Counted from the stretch's first letter, positions 19,606 to 28,777 are shown. The stretch: 64,000 nt of DNA from Acinetobacter pecorum (GCF_014837015.1 NZ_JACSPT010000014.1:1-64000), one strand, 5' to 3'. Numbers and translations are program-made. Notes: generated by a model from the sequence alone, not told the origin.

Positions 19606-20271
19606 ATGAAAGTGCTGGCATTGGAGACTGCCAATGAGCAGTGTTCCGTTTCTGTAATCGATGATACACAAGAATTATTTTTTCAGCTTGATGCGCGCGC
19701 CAGGGCACAAACGCAAACAATTCTTCCGATGATTGAACAAGGTCTGCGAGATCTTGGACTGGACATTACTGACTTGACCGCGATTGCCTTTAGTCGTGGT
19801 CCGGGTTCATTTAGTGGTGTGCGGATTAATGCTGCTGTAACTCAGGCTCTGGCCTGGTCAAATGATTTGCCAGTGATTCCGGTGTCGACTTTGCAGGCTT
19901 TAGCTCAAGCCGCCTACCGCTTACACGGGTTGACTGAAGTGTCTGCCGTGTTGGATGCTCGGATGAGCGAAGTCTATATCGCGAGCTATCAACTGGATAC
20001 CCAAGGAATTATGCAGCCGGTCGATGCTGAGCAACTGTTAAATTATGCTGAGGGTAGTCAGGCAGTAAAGTATACTCCGGTCGGTTCAGGAGCTGAACTG
20101 GTACAAAGTGAAACGTCAATTTATAAAAATGTGCACGCGACCGCACAGGATATTGCCAGCATTGCACGTGTAGCAGCACAAACCGAAAACTGGGTCAGTG
20201 CAGAATTGGCATTACCGGTATATTTACGTGATAACGTATGGAAAAAAATTCCAGAACAAGGTAAAGCATAA
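19606..20271 (+). CDS. tsaB: tRNA threonylcarbamoyladenosine synthesis protein TsaB
   Basis: A 221-residue ASKHA-fold protein. TsaB pairs with TsaD and TsaE to make the t6A modification of ANN-reading tRNAs. The N-terminal MKVLALETANEQCSVSV and the SRGPGSFSGVRI motif are diagnostic. Length fits. ATG 19606 follows AAGG at seven bases; an earlier in-frame start at 19558 would begin inside the hairpin loop. uppP follows after 16 bases, so the two are probably co-transcribed. Confidence 0.94.
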   Translation: MKVLALETANEQCSVSVIDDTQELFFQLDARARAQTQTILPMIEQGLRDLGLDITDLTAIAFSRGPGSFSGVRINAAVTQALAWSNDLPVIPVSTLQALAQAAYRLHGLTEVSAVLDARMSEVYIASYQLDTQGIMQPVDAEQLLNYAEGSQAVKYTPVGSGAELVQSETSIYKNVHATAQDIASIARVAAQTENWVSAELALPVYLRDNVWKKIPEQGKA

Positions 20272-20287
20272 TTAACTAGGATAAAGC

Positions 20288-21112
20288 ATGGATCTTTTAC
20301 TGCTACTCAAAGCGGCTCTCATGGGTGTTGTCGAAGGCATTACCGAGTTTTTGCCTATTTCCAGTACTGGCCATTTGATTTTGGCATCAGAATTAATGAA
20401 TTTCTGGACCAAGGAAAAGAGTGATGTATTTGTCATCGCAATCCAGATGGGGGCAATTGCTGCCGTTATTTATGAATACTGGGCACGTCTTTGGGGAGCA
20501 GCGACCGGGATTGTCAGTGGTGAGCCACAAGGTCGCCGTTTAGGTATAGGCCTTATTCTGGCATCTATCCCGATTGTATTGATTGGTCTGACTTTTGGCC
20601 AAACGGTCAAGCAGTTTCTGTTCAATGATATTGCCATCGCCATGGGTCTGATTATTGGGGGTCTGATTATTATCTGGATTGAAAAGAATCCACCTCAAGT
20701 GCGTGTCCATGAAGTTGAAGAGCTCAGCATTAAAGATGCGTGCTGGATTGGTCTGATTCAGGTCTTGTCGTTGATTCCAGGGACGTCTCGTTCTGGTGCA
20801 ACCATTATCGGTGCGATGTTCCTGGGCGTATCACGCAAGGCCGCAACTGAATTCTCATTTTTTCTGGGTATTCCTGTGATTATTGGTGCAGGCCTGCTCG
20901 ATCTTTATCAAAGCTATGATGTTCTAAATACCACTGAAGACTGGACCGTAATTGCGGTCGGGCTTCTGGTTTCTTTCGTTTCGGCATTGTTACTCATCCG
21001 TGCGCTGGTAGCATATGTGGCCAAGCGCGACTTTATGATCTTTGCCTGGTACCGTATTGTTTCAGGTCTGCTGATTTTATTATTTGCCTATACAGGTTGG
21101 AAATTATGGTAA
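20288..21112 (+). CDS. uppP: Undecaprenyl-diphosphatase
   Basis: A 274-residue polytopic membrane enzyme (BacA/UppP) that removes a phosphate from undecaprenyl diphosphate to recycle the lipid carrier for peptidoglycan and other envelope polymers. The two catalytic regions are clear: [17 protein letters not shown] at the N-terminus and [11 protein letters not shown] around residue 165. About seven to eight hydrophobic segments follow the family layout. AGGATAAAGC precedes the ATG. Its stop overlaps the rsmJ start by seven bases. Confidence 0.96.
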   Translation: MDLLLLLKAALMGVVEGITEFLPISSTGHLILASELMNFWTKEKSDVFVIAIQMGAIAAVIYEYWARLWGAATGIVSGEPQGRRLGIGLILASIPIVLIGLTFGQTVKQFLFNDIAIAMGLIIGGLIIIWIEKNPPQVRVHEVEELSIKDACWIGLIQVLSLIPGTSRSGATIIGAMFLGVSRKAATEFSFFLGIPVIIGAGLLDLYQSYDVLNTTEDWTVIAVGLLVSFVSALLLIRALVAYVAKRDFMIFAWYRIVSGLLILLFAYTGWKLW

Positions 21113-21927
21113 GCACGATTCGCTTATATGCCGAATCTGACTATCAAGAGAAAGCACAGCACTTCAAGGCTGTGCTTTCTGCTCGTGGGGTAGTGGTCGA
21201 GATTGAACACGTTGAAAAACTCAATGCACGTTTTTTCCGTTTAAATCCTGAACTGGCCCTTTGTGTTGATGCTGACGGACTCTGGTTATGTGCCAACGGT
21301 ATGAAAATGCAACCGGACTGGCGAGCGGAAACCGGACGGTTAAAACGGGCTTCTTTAAAATCGGAAATGATTGCACGCGCCTGTAATTTAGCTGAGAAAC
21401 CAAGTTTGATTGATGCTACTGCAGGTCTTGGACATGACAGTCTGTTGATGGCACATTTAGGCGCGAAAGTCACCTTGGTTGAACGGCATCCGATTTTATT
21501 CACCTTGCTGGAAGATAGCCATACACGTGCCCAGTCGGATGTATTCCTGAGTCAAGTCGTATCCCGGATTCGACTGGTATTTTCAGATTCAGCCGATTAT
21601 TTAAAACAGCAGGCCGAGCAGCAGCAGATTGTTGATGTGGTTTATCTTGACCCGATGTTCCCTCAGCGTGACCAAAACCAGCAGGCAGTCAAAAAACAGG
21701 CACAGGTCAAAAAACAGATGCAGCTGTTACATATGTTGTTGCCTGAAGATGGTGAAATGGATCTGGGCGATAATCTTCTGGAACTGGCACAAAAAATTGG
21801 CAGGCGTGTCGTGGTCAAGCGTCCGCGTCTGGCAGTATTTCTGGCCGGAAAAGAGCCTAATCATCAATGGCAAGGTGATGCTTGTCGCTTTGATGCGTAT
21901 TTTCAGCATGAACTTGTAGCTGAATAG
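21106..21927 (+). CDS. rsmJ: 16S rRNA (guanine1516-N2)-methyltransferase
   Basis: A 273-residue class I SAM methyltransferase. RsmJ methylates G1516 of 16S rRNA. SAM-binding motif I is [19 protein letters not shown], the acidic end of beta-2 is VTLVERHP, and the catalytic-type motif [10 protein letters not shown] is at ~residue 180. The ATG at 21106 lies inside the last codons of uppP (ATGGTAA overlap), implying coupling. The sequence is Gln/Lys-rich around [16 protein letters not shown]. Annotation is by motif and length. Confidence 0.92.
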   Translation: MVSTIRLYAESDYQEKAQHFKAVLSARGVVVEIEHVEKLNARFFRLNPELALCVDADGLWLCANGMKMQPDWRAETGRLKRASLKSEMIARACNLAEKPSLIDATAGLGHDSLLMAHLGAKVTLVERHPILFTLLEDSHTRAQSDVFLSQVVSRIRLVFSDSADYLKQQAEQQQIVDVVYLDPMFPQRDQNQQAVKKQAQVKKQMQLLHMLLPEDGEMDLGDNLLELAQKIGRRVVVKRPRLAVFLAGKEPNHQWQGDACRFDAYFQHELVAE

Positions 21928-22047
21928 GAGAATGGCTTCTTTATTAAGCAAAGATTTGTTATATATTTAAAATTAACATTGATTAAATGCTTATCAAGCA
22001 TAAACTTATTCAGCACATTGGCGAACCACTTATCTCCTTGACATCCT

Positions 22048-23430
22048 ATGATCGACTTTAAACCCTCCATTAATTTTTGGCACGATTTTAAAAGCAACCA
22101 AACTGCCGGGATGTGGTTATTTTTGGGATCTCGGCGTTCTTTACAGCTGGTTCGACCATCCATCATGCAACTGGTGTTCTGGGGTATTTTGGGAGGTTGT
22201 GCCAACAGTTTATTTAGCTGGCTCAGTTCAGGCCGTATGGGAGATTTTAACTCTCAAGGCCTGATCAGTTATGCGCTATGGCCTTTTATTGCTCTGATTG
22301 TTGGTATTTTTCTTTCGCAACGGGTCAATAATCCACGCCTGATGCTGGTACCGGCCCTATTATGGCTGGTGTTAGATACCCATATCATGCTGTTCCAGTG
22401 CCTGATCCAGTATCTGGGTGATCTGGATTACCTGCCATATATCCTCTATGACTATATTCCAACGCTCTTTGTCATGCTGTTTGTCTGGCAAAGTCTGGCA
22501 GTGGTCTGGGTCATCTCGCGTGAATTAAAATGGCCGTGGTGGGAACGTGCGCTGATCATGCTGGCGACCTTGTTTACCCTGGTGGTCTGGCAGATTTCAG
22601 TCAAAGATCAGCCCATCTGGAAAGTTGAAGAAATTCCACCAAGTTTTGCTGAAGATGCATTCTATGCCCAGCCAGTTCTGCTGAACAAAGCGCTGGAAAG
22701 CATTGAATATGGTGAATTTGCACAGTCGCACTGGTATTTCATGGGGGTGGCTGGAGCCAGCTATCAGGATGTATTCTATTCTGAAGTCGAGCGGATTAAA
22801 GAACAGTTTGATACCCGTTTTGGTACTTTTGGCCGATCCATTGCCCTAGTTAATCATCCGGCGACACGTACCACCGTACCGATTGCTTCCAGAACCAGTA
22901 TGGAACTGGCATTGCGCCGTATGGGGCAGCAGATGAACCGTGAAAGTGATGTGCTGTTTTTATATATGACTTCTCACGGTTTGCCAAATGTGTTCGAAAT
23001 GGAAAATGCTCCACTGGATCTGGCCCAAGTCGATCCAAAATGGTTGCGTGATACCTTGGATGCATCTGGAATCCGTTGGCGGGTGATTGTGATTTCAGCC
23101 TGTTTCTCGGGCAGTTTTGCTTCTGCCTTGCAGAATGATAATACCCTGATTATCACTGCCTCAGCAGCTGACCGCCAGTCTTTTGGCTGTTCCAATGAAG
23201 CGGATTATACCTATTTTGGCCGGGCATTATTTGATGAAGCCATGCGTGAAAATAATAGTCTAAAAGCTTCTTTTGAACAGGCTAAAACCACGGTAGCTAA
23301 ATGGGAGGCAGTCCAGGGCTTCGAACCTTCAGAACCGCAATGGGTGATTGGCAAGAATATGGAATTGATGTTGCCTCAACTGGAGCAGCGTTTATTTCCC
23401 CAGAACAGCACCACGATACAGTCTCCCTAG
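22048..23430 (+). CDS. Membrane-anchored C13 (legumain/caspase-like) peptidase
   Basis: A 460-residue protein with two parts. Residues ~35-190 hold about five hydrophobic segments (LVFWGILGGCANSLFSWL, ALWPFIALIVGIFL, LMLVPALLWLVLD and two more). Residues ~210-445 form a C13-type peptidase: the histidine is in LYMTSHGLP, and the cysteine in VIVISACFSGSF, the strand-H-G and strand-A-C patterns of clan CD. Legumain-like enzymes cut after Asn or Asp. Bacterial homologues with this anchor are little studied and no substrate is known. The ribosome site is unclear. It stands between rsmJ and fghA. Confidence 0.83.
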   Translation: MIDFKPSINFWHDFKSNQTAGMWLFLGSRRSLQLVRPSIMQLVFWGILGGCANSLFSWLSSGRMGDFNSQGLISYALWPFIALIVGIFLSQRVNNPRLMLVPALLWLVLDTHIMLFQCLIQYLGDLDYLPYILYDYIPTLFVMLFVWQSLAVVWVISRELKWPWWERALIMLATLFTLVVWQISVKDQPIWKVEEIPPSFAEDAFYAQPVLLNKALESIEYGEFAQSHWYFMGVAGASYQDVFYSEVERIKEQFDTRFGTFGRSIALVNHPATRTTVPIASRTSMELALRRMGQQMNRESDVLFLYMTSHGLPNVFEMENAPLDLAQVDPKWLRDTLDASGIRWRVIVISACFSGSFASALQNDNTLIITASAADRQSFGCSNEADYTYFGRALFDEAMRENNSLKASFEQAKTTVAKWEAVQGFEPSEPQWVIGKNMELMLPQLEQRLFPQNSTTIQSP

Positions 23431-23473
23431 CCCAATATCCTCAATAGATCAGCTGCAATAATAAGGAATAGCC

Positions 23474-24310
23474 ATGGAACTTATACAGAACAATAGAAGC
23501 TTTGAAGGTGAACAGCGGATTTATCGTTTTGATTCGCGCTATCTTAAAACCCCGACTAAATTTGGAATTTATCTGCCGCCTCAAGCCTTGGAAGGTCATA
23601 GCTGTCCGGCATTATTCTATCTGGCAGGTTTGACCTGTACTGAAGAAACCTTTGCCATCAAGGCACATGCCCAGCGCCTGGCATCACAATTGGGGTTAAT
23701 TTTAATCACACCGGATACCTCACCACGTGGTGAAGGCGTGGCAGAAGGTGACAACTGGGATATTGGTCAGGGTGCGGGTTTCTATATCAATGCCACCCAG
23801 GAGCCGTGGGCTGAACATTACCAGATGGAAAGCTTCATTGTGGATGAGCTCTATGCACTGGTCACTGAGGAATTCGTGATCCATTCCGGTAGAATCGGCA
23901 TCTTTGGCCACTCTATGGGTGGGCATGGTGCCTTGACCCTGGCATTTAAATATCCGGAAAAATTCAAATCTGTTTCAGCCTTTGCACCCATTTGTGCGCC
24001 AAGCCAGTGCCCGTGGGGCGACAAGGCGTTTTCGAATTATCTGGGTGAAAACCGTGAAGAATGGCTCAAGCATGATGCGACCGCTTTGGTTCAGGAGAAA
24101 GGCGCATTGTTCAATGATATCCTGATTGATCAGGGGTTCTCAGACCAGTTCTATAGTCAGCTCAATCCAGCCTTGTTTCAGCAGGCTTGTGATACCGTGA
24201 ACCAGCCCTTAACTTTGCGTGAACATCAGGGCTATGATCATGGGTATTACTTTATTCAAAGTTTTGTAGATGATCATTTGCAATTCCATGCCGTGCAGTT
24301 AAATCCTTAA
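23474..24310 (+). CDS. fghA: S-formylglutathione hydrolase
   Basis: A 278-residue esterase-D family serine hydrolase that splits S-formylglutathione to formate and glutathione in formaldehyde detoxification. The nucleophile is S147 in FGHSMGGHGA; the FYLAGLTCTEETF oxyanion segment and C-terminal GYDHGYYFI histidine region are intact. Length is typical. The partner glutathione-dependent formaldehyde dehydrogenase is not adjacent. A terminator follows. Confidence 0.94.
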   Translation: MELIQNNRSFEGEQRIYRFDSRYLKTPTKFGIYLPPQALEGHSCPALFYLAGLTCTEETFAIKAHAQRLASQLGLILITPDTSPRGEGVAEGDNWDIGQGAGFYINATQEPWAEHYQMESFIVDELYALVTEEFVIHSGRIGIFGHSMGGHGALTLAFKYPEKFKSVSAFAPICAPSQCPWGDKAFSNYLGENREEWLKHDATALVQEKGALFNDILIDQGFSDQFYSQLNPALFQQACDTVNQPLTLREHQGYDHGYYFIQSFVDDHLQFHAVQLNP

Positions 24311-24345
24311 ATCGGTATTGCAAAGATGTAATAGCGCTAAAAAGA

Positions 24346-24392
24346 TTAAAAAACCTCCAAAATGTTTTTACATTCTGGGGGTTTTTCTTTTA
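24346..24392 (+). terminator. Terminator after fghA
   Basis: AAAACCTCCAAAATG and CATTCTGGGGGTTTTT form an imperfect hairpin with a T-rich loop and T-run. Confidence 0.7.
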
Positions 24393-24430
24393 ATATCAGT
24401 TGTATAAAAGTATAAAAAATTGGGGTCGTC

Positions 24431-25531
24431 ATGCAGCAGACAGCAGGCGGTATTCGTGTCAGTGAGCCATTATTTCCAGCTGCTTCAAGTTTTTCGACTG
24501 AAGCCACGCCTTCGGTCAGACCGAAATATCAGCGATATGAATTCAAGTTTCATGGTAGTACCTCGGAATATTTTGGTATTTGGTTGAGTAATATTTTATT
24601 GACAGTATTGACCTTGACCTTGTATTCACCTTGGGCGAAATCGCGTCGTCAGCGTTATTTTTATGGCAATACCGAATTTTTGCAGCGTCGCTTTGATTTT
24701 ACCGGTTTACCCAGCAAGATTTTTCTTGGCCGGCTTTTAGCCCTGGAAATTTATATAGTGTTCTTGGTGGTGTCGAACTACTCGGTGTTGTTGACTACTC
24801 TGGGCTTGGGCATGTTGTATATGGCGGTACCGTGGTTGTTTCGCCTGACGCTTAAATTTAGAAGTCGCAACACCAAATTTGGCAATACACGTTTTTATTT
24901 CTATGGTGAAAACAAATATTTATATCGCTTATTGAGTGTCGAGGTAATCAAGACTCTCTTAAGTTTATTTATTTTGCTACCTCGTTTAATTTGGCTCTAT
25001 AAGCATTATTGCTTCGATCATTTACAATTGGGACAATTTAAATTTCGCTTGAACGCTACCCACAAAAACTATATGTCGGCTGTCTATCGACCTTTACTGT
25101 TGATGCTGGCTTTTAGCTTTGCGATGGTGGCCCTGATCGATGCAAGTCAATCGTCAAACTCAGAATATGACTTGTTGATTGTGATTTTATTATTGCTGTG
25201 GGTCATTGGCCTGATTTTTATCTTACCGATCATGTTGGCACGGATCTATATCACCACATGGAACAATCTGTTTCTAGGGGAGAATTTTTTTAAAACACGT
25301 GCCAATCCATGGCGTTATGCATGGATTGTTTTGTCAAACTGGGTATTAAAAATTATCAGTTTGGGCCTGTTATCCGCATGGGCCGACATCCGTTTTTATC
25401 AATATAAAACCAGTATGTTGGAACTCTTTGTCTTGGATGACCCTAACAAATTACAAAATATGTTGCAGCCTGACCCTAATTCCCTGGCAGCTGAATTCAG
25501 TTCTATGTTTGATTTTGATGCATCATTGTAG
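24431..25531 (+). CDS. YjgN-family (DUF898) membrane protein
   Basis: A 366-residue protein of the YjgN/DUF898 type, with repeated units of a conserved F-x-G-x-x-x-E-Y-F/FGNTRFYFYG motif and membrane segments. Two related halves can be seen (YEFKFHGSTSEYFGIW ... SPWAKSRRQRYFYGNTEF and, later, RARNTKFGNTRF-type and ARIYITTWNNLFLGENFF ... SAWADIRFYQYKT). About six hydrophobic stretches are present. Function is unknown. The next gene, an M48 metallopeptidase, follows after 11 bases, so the two form a transcription unit and perhaps a functional pair. Confidence 0.85.
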   Translation: MQQTAGGIRVSEPLFPAASSFSTEATPSVRPKYQRYEFKFHGSTSEYFGIWLSNILLTVLTLTLYSPWAKSRRQRYFYGNTEFLQRRFDFTGLPSKIFLGRLLALEIYIVFLVVSNYSVLLTTLGLGMLYMAVPWLFRLTLKFRSRNTKFGNTRFYFYGENKYLYRLLSVEVIKTLLSLFILLPRLIWLYKHYCFDHLQLGQFKFRLNATHKNYMSAVYRPLLLMLAFSFAMVALIDASQSSNSEYDLLIVILLLLWVIGLIFILPIMLARIYITTWNNLFLGENFFKTRANPWRYAWIVLSNWVLKIISLGLLSAWADIRFYQYKTSMLELFVLDDPNKLQNMLQPDPNSLAAEFSSMFDFDASL

Positions 25532-25542
25532 GGGAAATCATC

Positions 25543-26613
25543 ATGCAAAAAAGACCTGTTGAAGTGCTTTATTATGATGGTAGCTCTGCAATAGCACATC
25601 CCGCTTTAATCCGCCCCCTTGATCAGCACCTCATTCAATTAAGTTATATCGATGACGAAAACCGGGATGTAGAGATTCCTTATAAAATGATGGCTTTTAT
25701 TGGTGCTGTGGGCCGTCGACCTGCGATTGTAGAACTTCCGAATGATGCACGTATTGAGTTTATTAGCCGTGTACCATATTGGTTTGCCAAACCACAAAAA
25801 GCTATTTATGACGCAATATGGCAATTGGAGCGCTCACCTGCGCAGTTGCTCACCTTGCTAGTATTGGCTTTGGTCATGATCTTTAGCGTGGTGAAATGGG
25901 TGATTCCGTGGGGCGCCAAACAAGTTGCAGCCTGGGTGCCAGACAATACGGTACAGCGCATTGGTGATGTTACTGAACAAAATTTGGTGAAAAGAACGGA
26001 AGTATCTGCTTTAAGTGCTGATTATCAAAGTCGCATGCGTCAGCGTTTTCAACAGGAAATTGCTGAAAATCCGCATGCACCTGCTAAACTGATTTTCCGT
26101 AAAGGTAAAGAGCTGGGCGCCAATGCCTTGGCGATTCCGAACAATACTATTTTAGTTACGGATGAATTGGTGGCGATCGCAGAAATGGAAGAAGAGGTAC
26201 TTGCAGTACTGGCGCATGAACAAGGTCATATTGTACGCCAGCATGCCATGCAAAAGCTGATTGCGGCATCCAGTGTCGCGATGGCATGGGAAATGATTTT
26301 CCAGGATGGCAGCAGTATGCTCACTGCAGCTGCAGTGAAGTTAAGTGATGCCGATTATTCAAAACATCTGGAATATGATGCAGACGACTATGCCATGAAA
26401 CATTTATACGGACGCGGCATTTCCAGTATTTATTTATCCAATTTCTTACAACGGGTGGAAAACCTGCGTTTATCACAGCCGAAGAAAGAGGAGCTGGTAA
26501 TTCAGATTGAACTTGAAAAATGGCTGAATACACATCCCGAAGAACAGGAACGCATCGAGCGTATTCATGCCTTTGATGCAAAAATGTCTAAGCAAGCAGT
26601 CAGCCATGATTGA
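25543..26613 (+). CDS. M48-family membrane metallopeptidase
   Basis: A 356-residue zinc peptidase. The N-terminal ~100 residues form a small beta-rich region (VEVLYYDGSSAIAHPALI), then a transmembrane helix (LLTLLVLALVMIFSVVKWVI, ~105-125). The M48 domain has the zinc motif HEQGH at ~residue 226 (VLAVLAHEQGHIVRQHAM) and the third ligand in HLEYDADDYAMKHL. M48 enzymes such as HtpX and BepA serve in envelope protein quality control. A C-terminal NTHPEEQERIERI motif, common in BepA-like enzymes, is present. It is co-directional with the DUF898 gene. Confidence 0.9.
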   Translation: MQKRPVEVLYYDGSSAIAHPALIRPLDQHLIQLSYIDDENRDVEIPYKMMAFIGAVGRRPAIVELPNDARIEFISRVPYWFAKPQKAIYDAIWQLERSPAQLLTLLVLALVMIFSVVKWVIPWGAKQVAAWVPDNTVQRIGDVTEQNLVKRTEVSALSADYQSRMRQRFQQEIAENPHAPAKLIFRKGKELGANALAIPNNTILVTDELVAIAEMEEEVLAVLAHEQGHIVRQHAMQKLIAASSVAMAWEMIFQDGSSMLTAAAVKLSDADYSKHLEYDADDYAMKHLYGRGISSIYLSNFLQRVENLRLSQPKKEELVIQIELEKWLNTHPEEQERIERIHAFDAKMSKQAVSHD

Positions 26614-26614
26614 G

Positions 26615-26899
26615 TTAATCACGTTGCCAATTTGCTTCCAGTGGTTCTTGGCCCATACGGATCAGATGATCCAGCACAACATTTTCAAGTTTATTCAGAT
26701 CAGTAGCGTCATCGTTACTTTGAATCGTTACGGTAAGATGCTCGGCCTCTGGCGCCAGGTTCACTTCCGCACTTGGAAAATGAATCAGAAAAGCCGATTC
26801 AGTTTCATCAATATTGAATTTATGTTTCCAGTGATTGGCCAGGCGTTTGGCAACGCGTGAGGCTTGTTGTGTCTGGATATGGGCAGTACTTTTCTTCAT
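26615..26899 (-). CDS. DUF2218 domain protein
   Basis: A 94-residue small protein of the DUF2218 type. The N-terminal STAHIQTQQASRVAKRLANHWKHK, a strand with FPSAEVNL, and the C-terminal LENVVLDHLIRMGQ helix match the family pattern. Homologues are often found with metal- or siderophore-related genes, but no function is established. Its stop codon is one base from the stop of the convergent M48 gene, so no separate terminators exist. Confidence 0.8.
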   Translation of the reverse strand: MKKSTAHIQTQQASRVAKRLANHWKHKFNIDETESAFLIHFPSAEVNLAPEAEHLTVTIQSNDDATDLNKLENVVLDHLIRMGQEPLEANWQRD

Positions 26900-27027
26900 T
26901 GATCTTATACACTTGTAATCATTCCCCTGTACTTTAAACCAGTCATGGGTGGAATCATAAGCCGCAAAGCGTTACATAGCGTTTTATTCTTGCAACATCG
27001 AAGTCACAGTAGCCGGAGCGGATTTGA

Positions 27028-27033
27028 TATAAT
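27028..27033 (+). promoter_or_regulatory. Consensus -10 element upstream of rpe
   Basis: A perfect TATAAT lies 34 bases before the rpe start. No good -35 box is found at the usual distance, so an activator or weak extended -10 recognition (TTGATATAAT) may be used. Confidence 0.45.
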
Positions 27034-27067
27034 GGGAAAAATCCAATTTCAACAAGCCAGGTTCTCC

Positions 27068-27754
27068 ATGTCTAAGCCTTATTTAATTGCCCCTTCTATT
27101 TTGTCTGCTGACTTTGCCCGTCTAGGTGAAGAAGTCGAGAACGTGTTGGAAGCAGGTGCAGACGTTGTCCATTTTGATGTTATGGATAACCATTACGTGC
27201 CGAATCTGACTTTTGGTGCTGGCGTGTGTAAGGCTTTGAAAAAATATGGCATCGAAGCACCTATTGATGTGCATTTGATGGTTAAGCCGGTAGATCGCAT
27301 GATCGGGGATTTTCTCGAAGCGGGTGCCGACATCATTACTTTCCATCCGGAAGCTTCTGATCATATTGACCGTTCTTTACAGTTGATCAAGTCGGGTGGT
27401 GCCAAAGCGGGCTTGGTATTTAATCCGGCAACGCCACTGCATTATCTGGACTATGTACTGGATAAAGTCGATCAAATCCTGCTCATGAGTGTAAACCCGG
27501 GCTTTGGTGGACAGAAATTTATTCCAATGACTTTGGATAAATTGCGTCAGGCACGTCAACTGATCGATGCTTCAGGTCGTGATATTCGTCTCGAAGTCGA
27601 TGGTGGTGTTACACCGAGTAATATTCGTGAAATTGCTGAAGCGGGTGCCGATATGTTTGTGGCGGGTTCAGCTATTTTTGGTAAGCCAGATTATAAAGCT
27701 GTGATTGATGAAATGCGTGCAGAGTTAGCCAGAGTAGGACAGATTCAACTCTAA
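27068..27754 (+). CDS. rpe: Ribulose-phosphate 3-epimerase
   Basis: A 228-residue TIM barrel that interconverts ribulose-5-phosphate and xylulose-5-phosphate in the pentose phosphate pathway. Motifs are [32 protein letters not shown] with metal-binding His/Asp, [24 protein letters not shown], and the phosphate-binding [11 protein letters not shown]. The start at 27068 ([10 protein letters not shown]) matches the family; upstream in-frame codons include the promoter and are rejected. It is followed by a 12-bp-periodic repeat array and a terminator. Confidence 0.95.
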   Translation: MSKPYLIAPSILSADFARLGEEVENVLEAGADVVHFDVMDNHYVPNLTFGAGVCKALKKYGIEAPIDVHLMVKPVDRMIGDFLEAGADIITFHPEASDHIDRSLQLIKSGGAKAGLVFNPATPLHYLDYVLDKVDQILLMSVNPGFGGQKFIPMTLDKLRQARQLIDASGRDIRLEVDGGVTPSNIREIAEAGADMFVAGSAIFGKPDYKAVIDEMRAELARVGQIQL

Positions 27755-27780
27755 TCGCTAAAACATCAGATGCGCATAAA

Positions 27781-27840
27781 TATGTGGATAACTTTATGGA
27801 TAAGTGTGTAGATATCTATGTTGATAACCATATGGATATG
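27781..27840. repeat. 12-bp-periodic array of DnaA-box-like sequences
   Basis: Five adjacent 12-base units follow the pattern TATGTGGATAAC. TGTGGATAA at 27783-27791 is an exact DnaA box (reverse complement of TTATCCACA); 27795-27803 and 27819-27827 each differ by one base, and 27807-27815 and 27831-27839 by two. All share one orientation. It lies 26 bases after rpe. It resembles iterons or a DnaA-titration cluster, but could be chance or degenerate coding sequence. Confidence 0.6.
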
Positions 27841-27897
27841 TTGCATAAAATGTAATCATTTGTACCGCGGTTGATTGCGATTTAGACAATATTTGTA

Positions 27898-27932
27898 TAA
27901 AAAGAACTCAAATTGGGTTCTTTTTATTACAT
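27898..27932 (+). terminator. Terminator downstream of rpe
   Basis: AAAAAGAACTCAAATT GGGTTCTTTTT forms a hairpin (AAAGAACTC with GGGTTCTTT, one G-T pair) with a T-run. The stretch 27755-28386 otherwise holds the DnaA-box array, AT-rich DNA and the riboswitch leader of the next gene; no protein gene is supported in it. Confidence 0.65.
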
Positions 27933-28236
27933 ATAACCCTTATGTTTAGTGGTTATTTGTTAATCATGAGTTAATAATTCAACCAAGTAAAAAATGATCA
28001 ATCTCTCACGAATTTATGTTTAATCATGTAATTTATCCCTAAAATGTTTGAATTTAATTAATGTGTATAACTTAACATTCTGAGCAACTCTCATTTAATT
28101 GTTATTAATTCAACTGCCCGAGTATGGAACTATACTAACTTCCATTTTTAGTCTCTACCATAACCAGAGCAGATAAGAATGTCGTGAGGACTTGAGTAAG
28201 ACAAAGTTAATTTGTATCTCTAAAAGTCATGTTTTG

Positions 28237-28256
28237 TAACAATGACCACATTGTTA
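28237..28256 (+). other. Perfect 8-bp hairpin in the sugE leader
   Basis: TAACAATG and CATTGTTA with a four-base ACCA loop, ~40 bases before the guanidine-II stem-loops. It may be part of the leader structure or unrelated. Confidence 0.4.
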
Positions 28257-28293
28257 GCACGCGAATTAATAAAATTTCTATATCTGGATATTG

Positions 28294-28380
28294 AGGAGGA
28301 ACGACCTCCCTTGTGGATTGCAGTGCAAAATTTACAGGAAAAATCGTCAGGACGGCCTGATTCTTATATAAAAGGAGGAG
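28294..28380 (+). promoter_or_regulatory. Guanidine-II (mini-ykkC) riboswitch
   Basis: Two small stem-loops carry the diagnostic ACGR loops. P1 has GGAGG (28295-28299) and CCTCC (28305-28309) around AACGA. P2 has TCAGG (28347-28351) and CCTGA (28356-28360) around ACGG. The pair lies just before a GGAGGAGGG ribosome site (28374-28382) and the gene of an SMR-family exporter, the classic guanidinium target. The P1 3' strand CCTCC is complementary to the GGAGG of the ribosome site. Ligand-stabilised P1 would therefore release the site and switch translation on. A -10-like TATACT at 28131 may start the leader. Confidence 0.88.
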
Positions 28381-28386
28381 GGCTGC

Positions 28387-28704
28387 ATGGCCTGGATTGT
28401 ACTTATTCTTGCAGGTATTTTTGAAATCGTTTGGGCTTATTCGATGAAGCTGTCCGAAGGATTTACTCGTTTAACCCCCAGTATCATTACCATTGTTTTC
28501 ATGGTACTGAGTTTCGCTTTGCTGGCTTATGCGATGCGTACTTTGCCGCTAGGTGCAGCCTATACGATTTGGACCGGGATTGGTGCAGTGGGTTCATTTC
28601 TCATCGGTATTTGGGTTCTGGGTGAACCTGCTACCGCCTTGCGTATGCTGGCTGCTGTACTCATCATTTCCGGTCTGGTCCTGATGAAAGTATCCTCTTC
28701 ATAA
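28387..28704 (+). CDS. sugE: SMR-family guanidinium exporter (SugE/Gdx)
   Basis: A 105-residue small multidrug resistance protein with four transmembrane helices and the membrane glutamate in GIFEIVWAYSMK near residue 13. It is a dual-topology homodimer in this family. The Gdx subtype exchanges guanidinium for protons, and the guanidine-II riboswitch directly upstream supports that role over QAC export. Downstream motifs PLGAAYTIWTGIGAVGSFL and GLVLMK are typical. The ribosome site is strong (GGAGGAGGG) and is probably exposed by ligand. Confidence 0.95.
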   Translation: MAWIVLILAGIFEIVWAYSMKLSEGFTRLTPSIITIVFMVLSFALLAYAMRTLPLGAAYTIWTGIGAVGSFLIGIWVLGEPATALRMLAAVLIISGLVLMKVSSS

Positions 28705-28777
28705 TTTGTTTCTGCCTATCTCGGTGAACTGGGTTAATATAGAAAATGAACTATAGTGATTGGGACAGGGCGCCATC

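Noticed and set aside
27796..27855. Small frame through the 12-bp repeat array after rpe (19 codons)
   Set aside because: It reads MDKCVDIYVDN... because the repeat unit is a multiple of three; no ribosome site and no homologue that I know.
28242..28424. Short forward frame upstream of sugE
   Set aside because: It covers the guanidine-II stem-loops and overlaps the sugE start. The nucleotide structure explains the region; the peptide has no family features.
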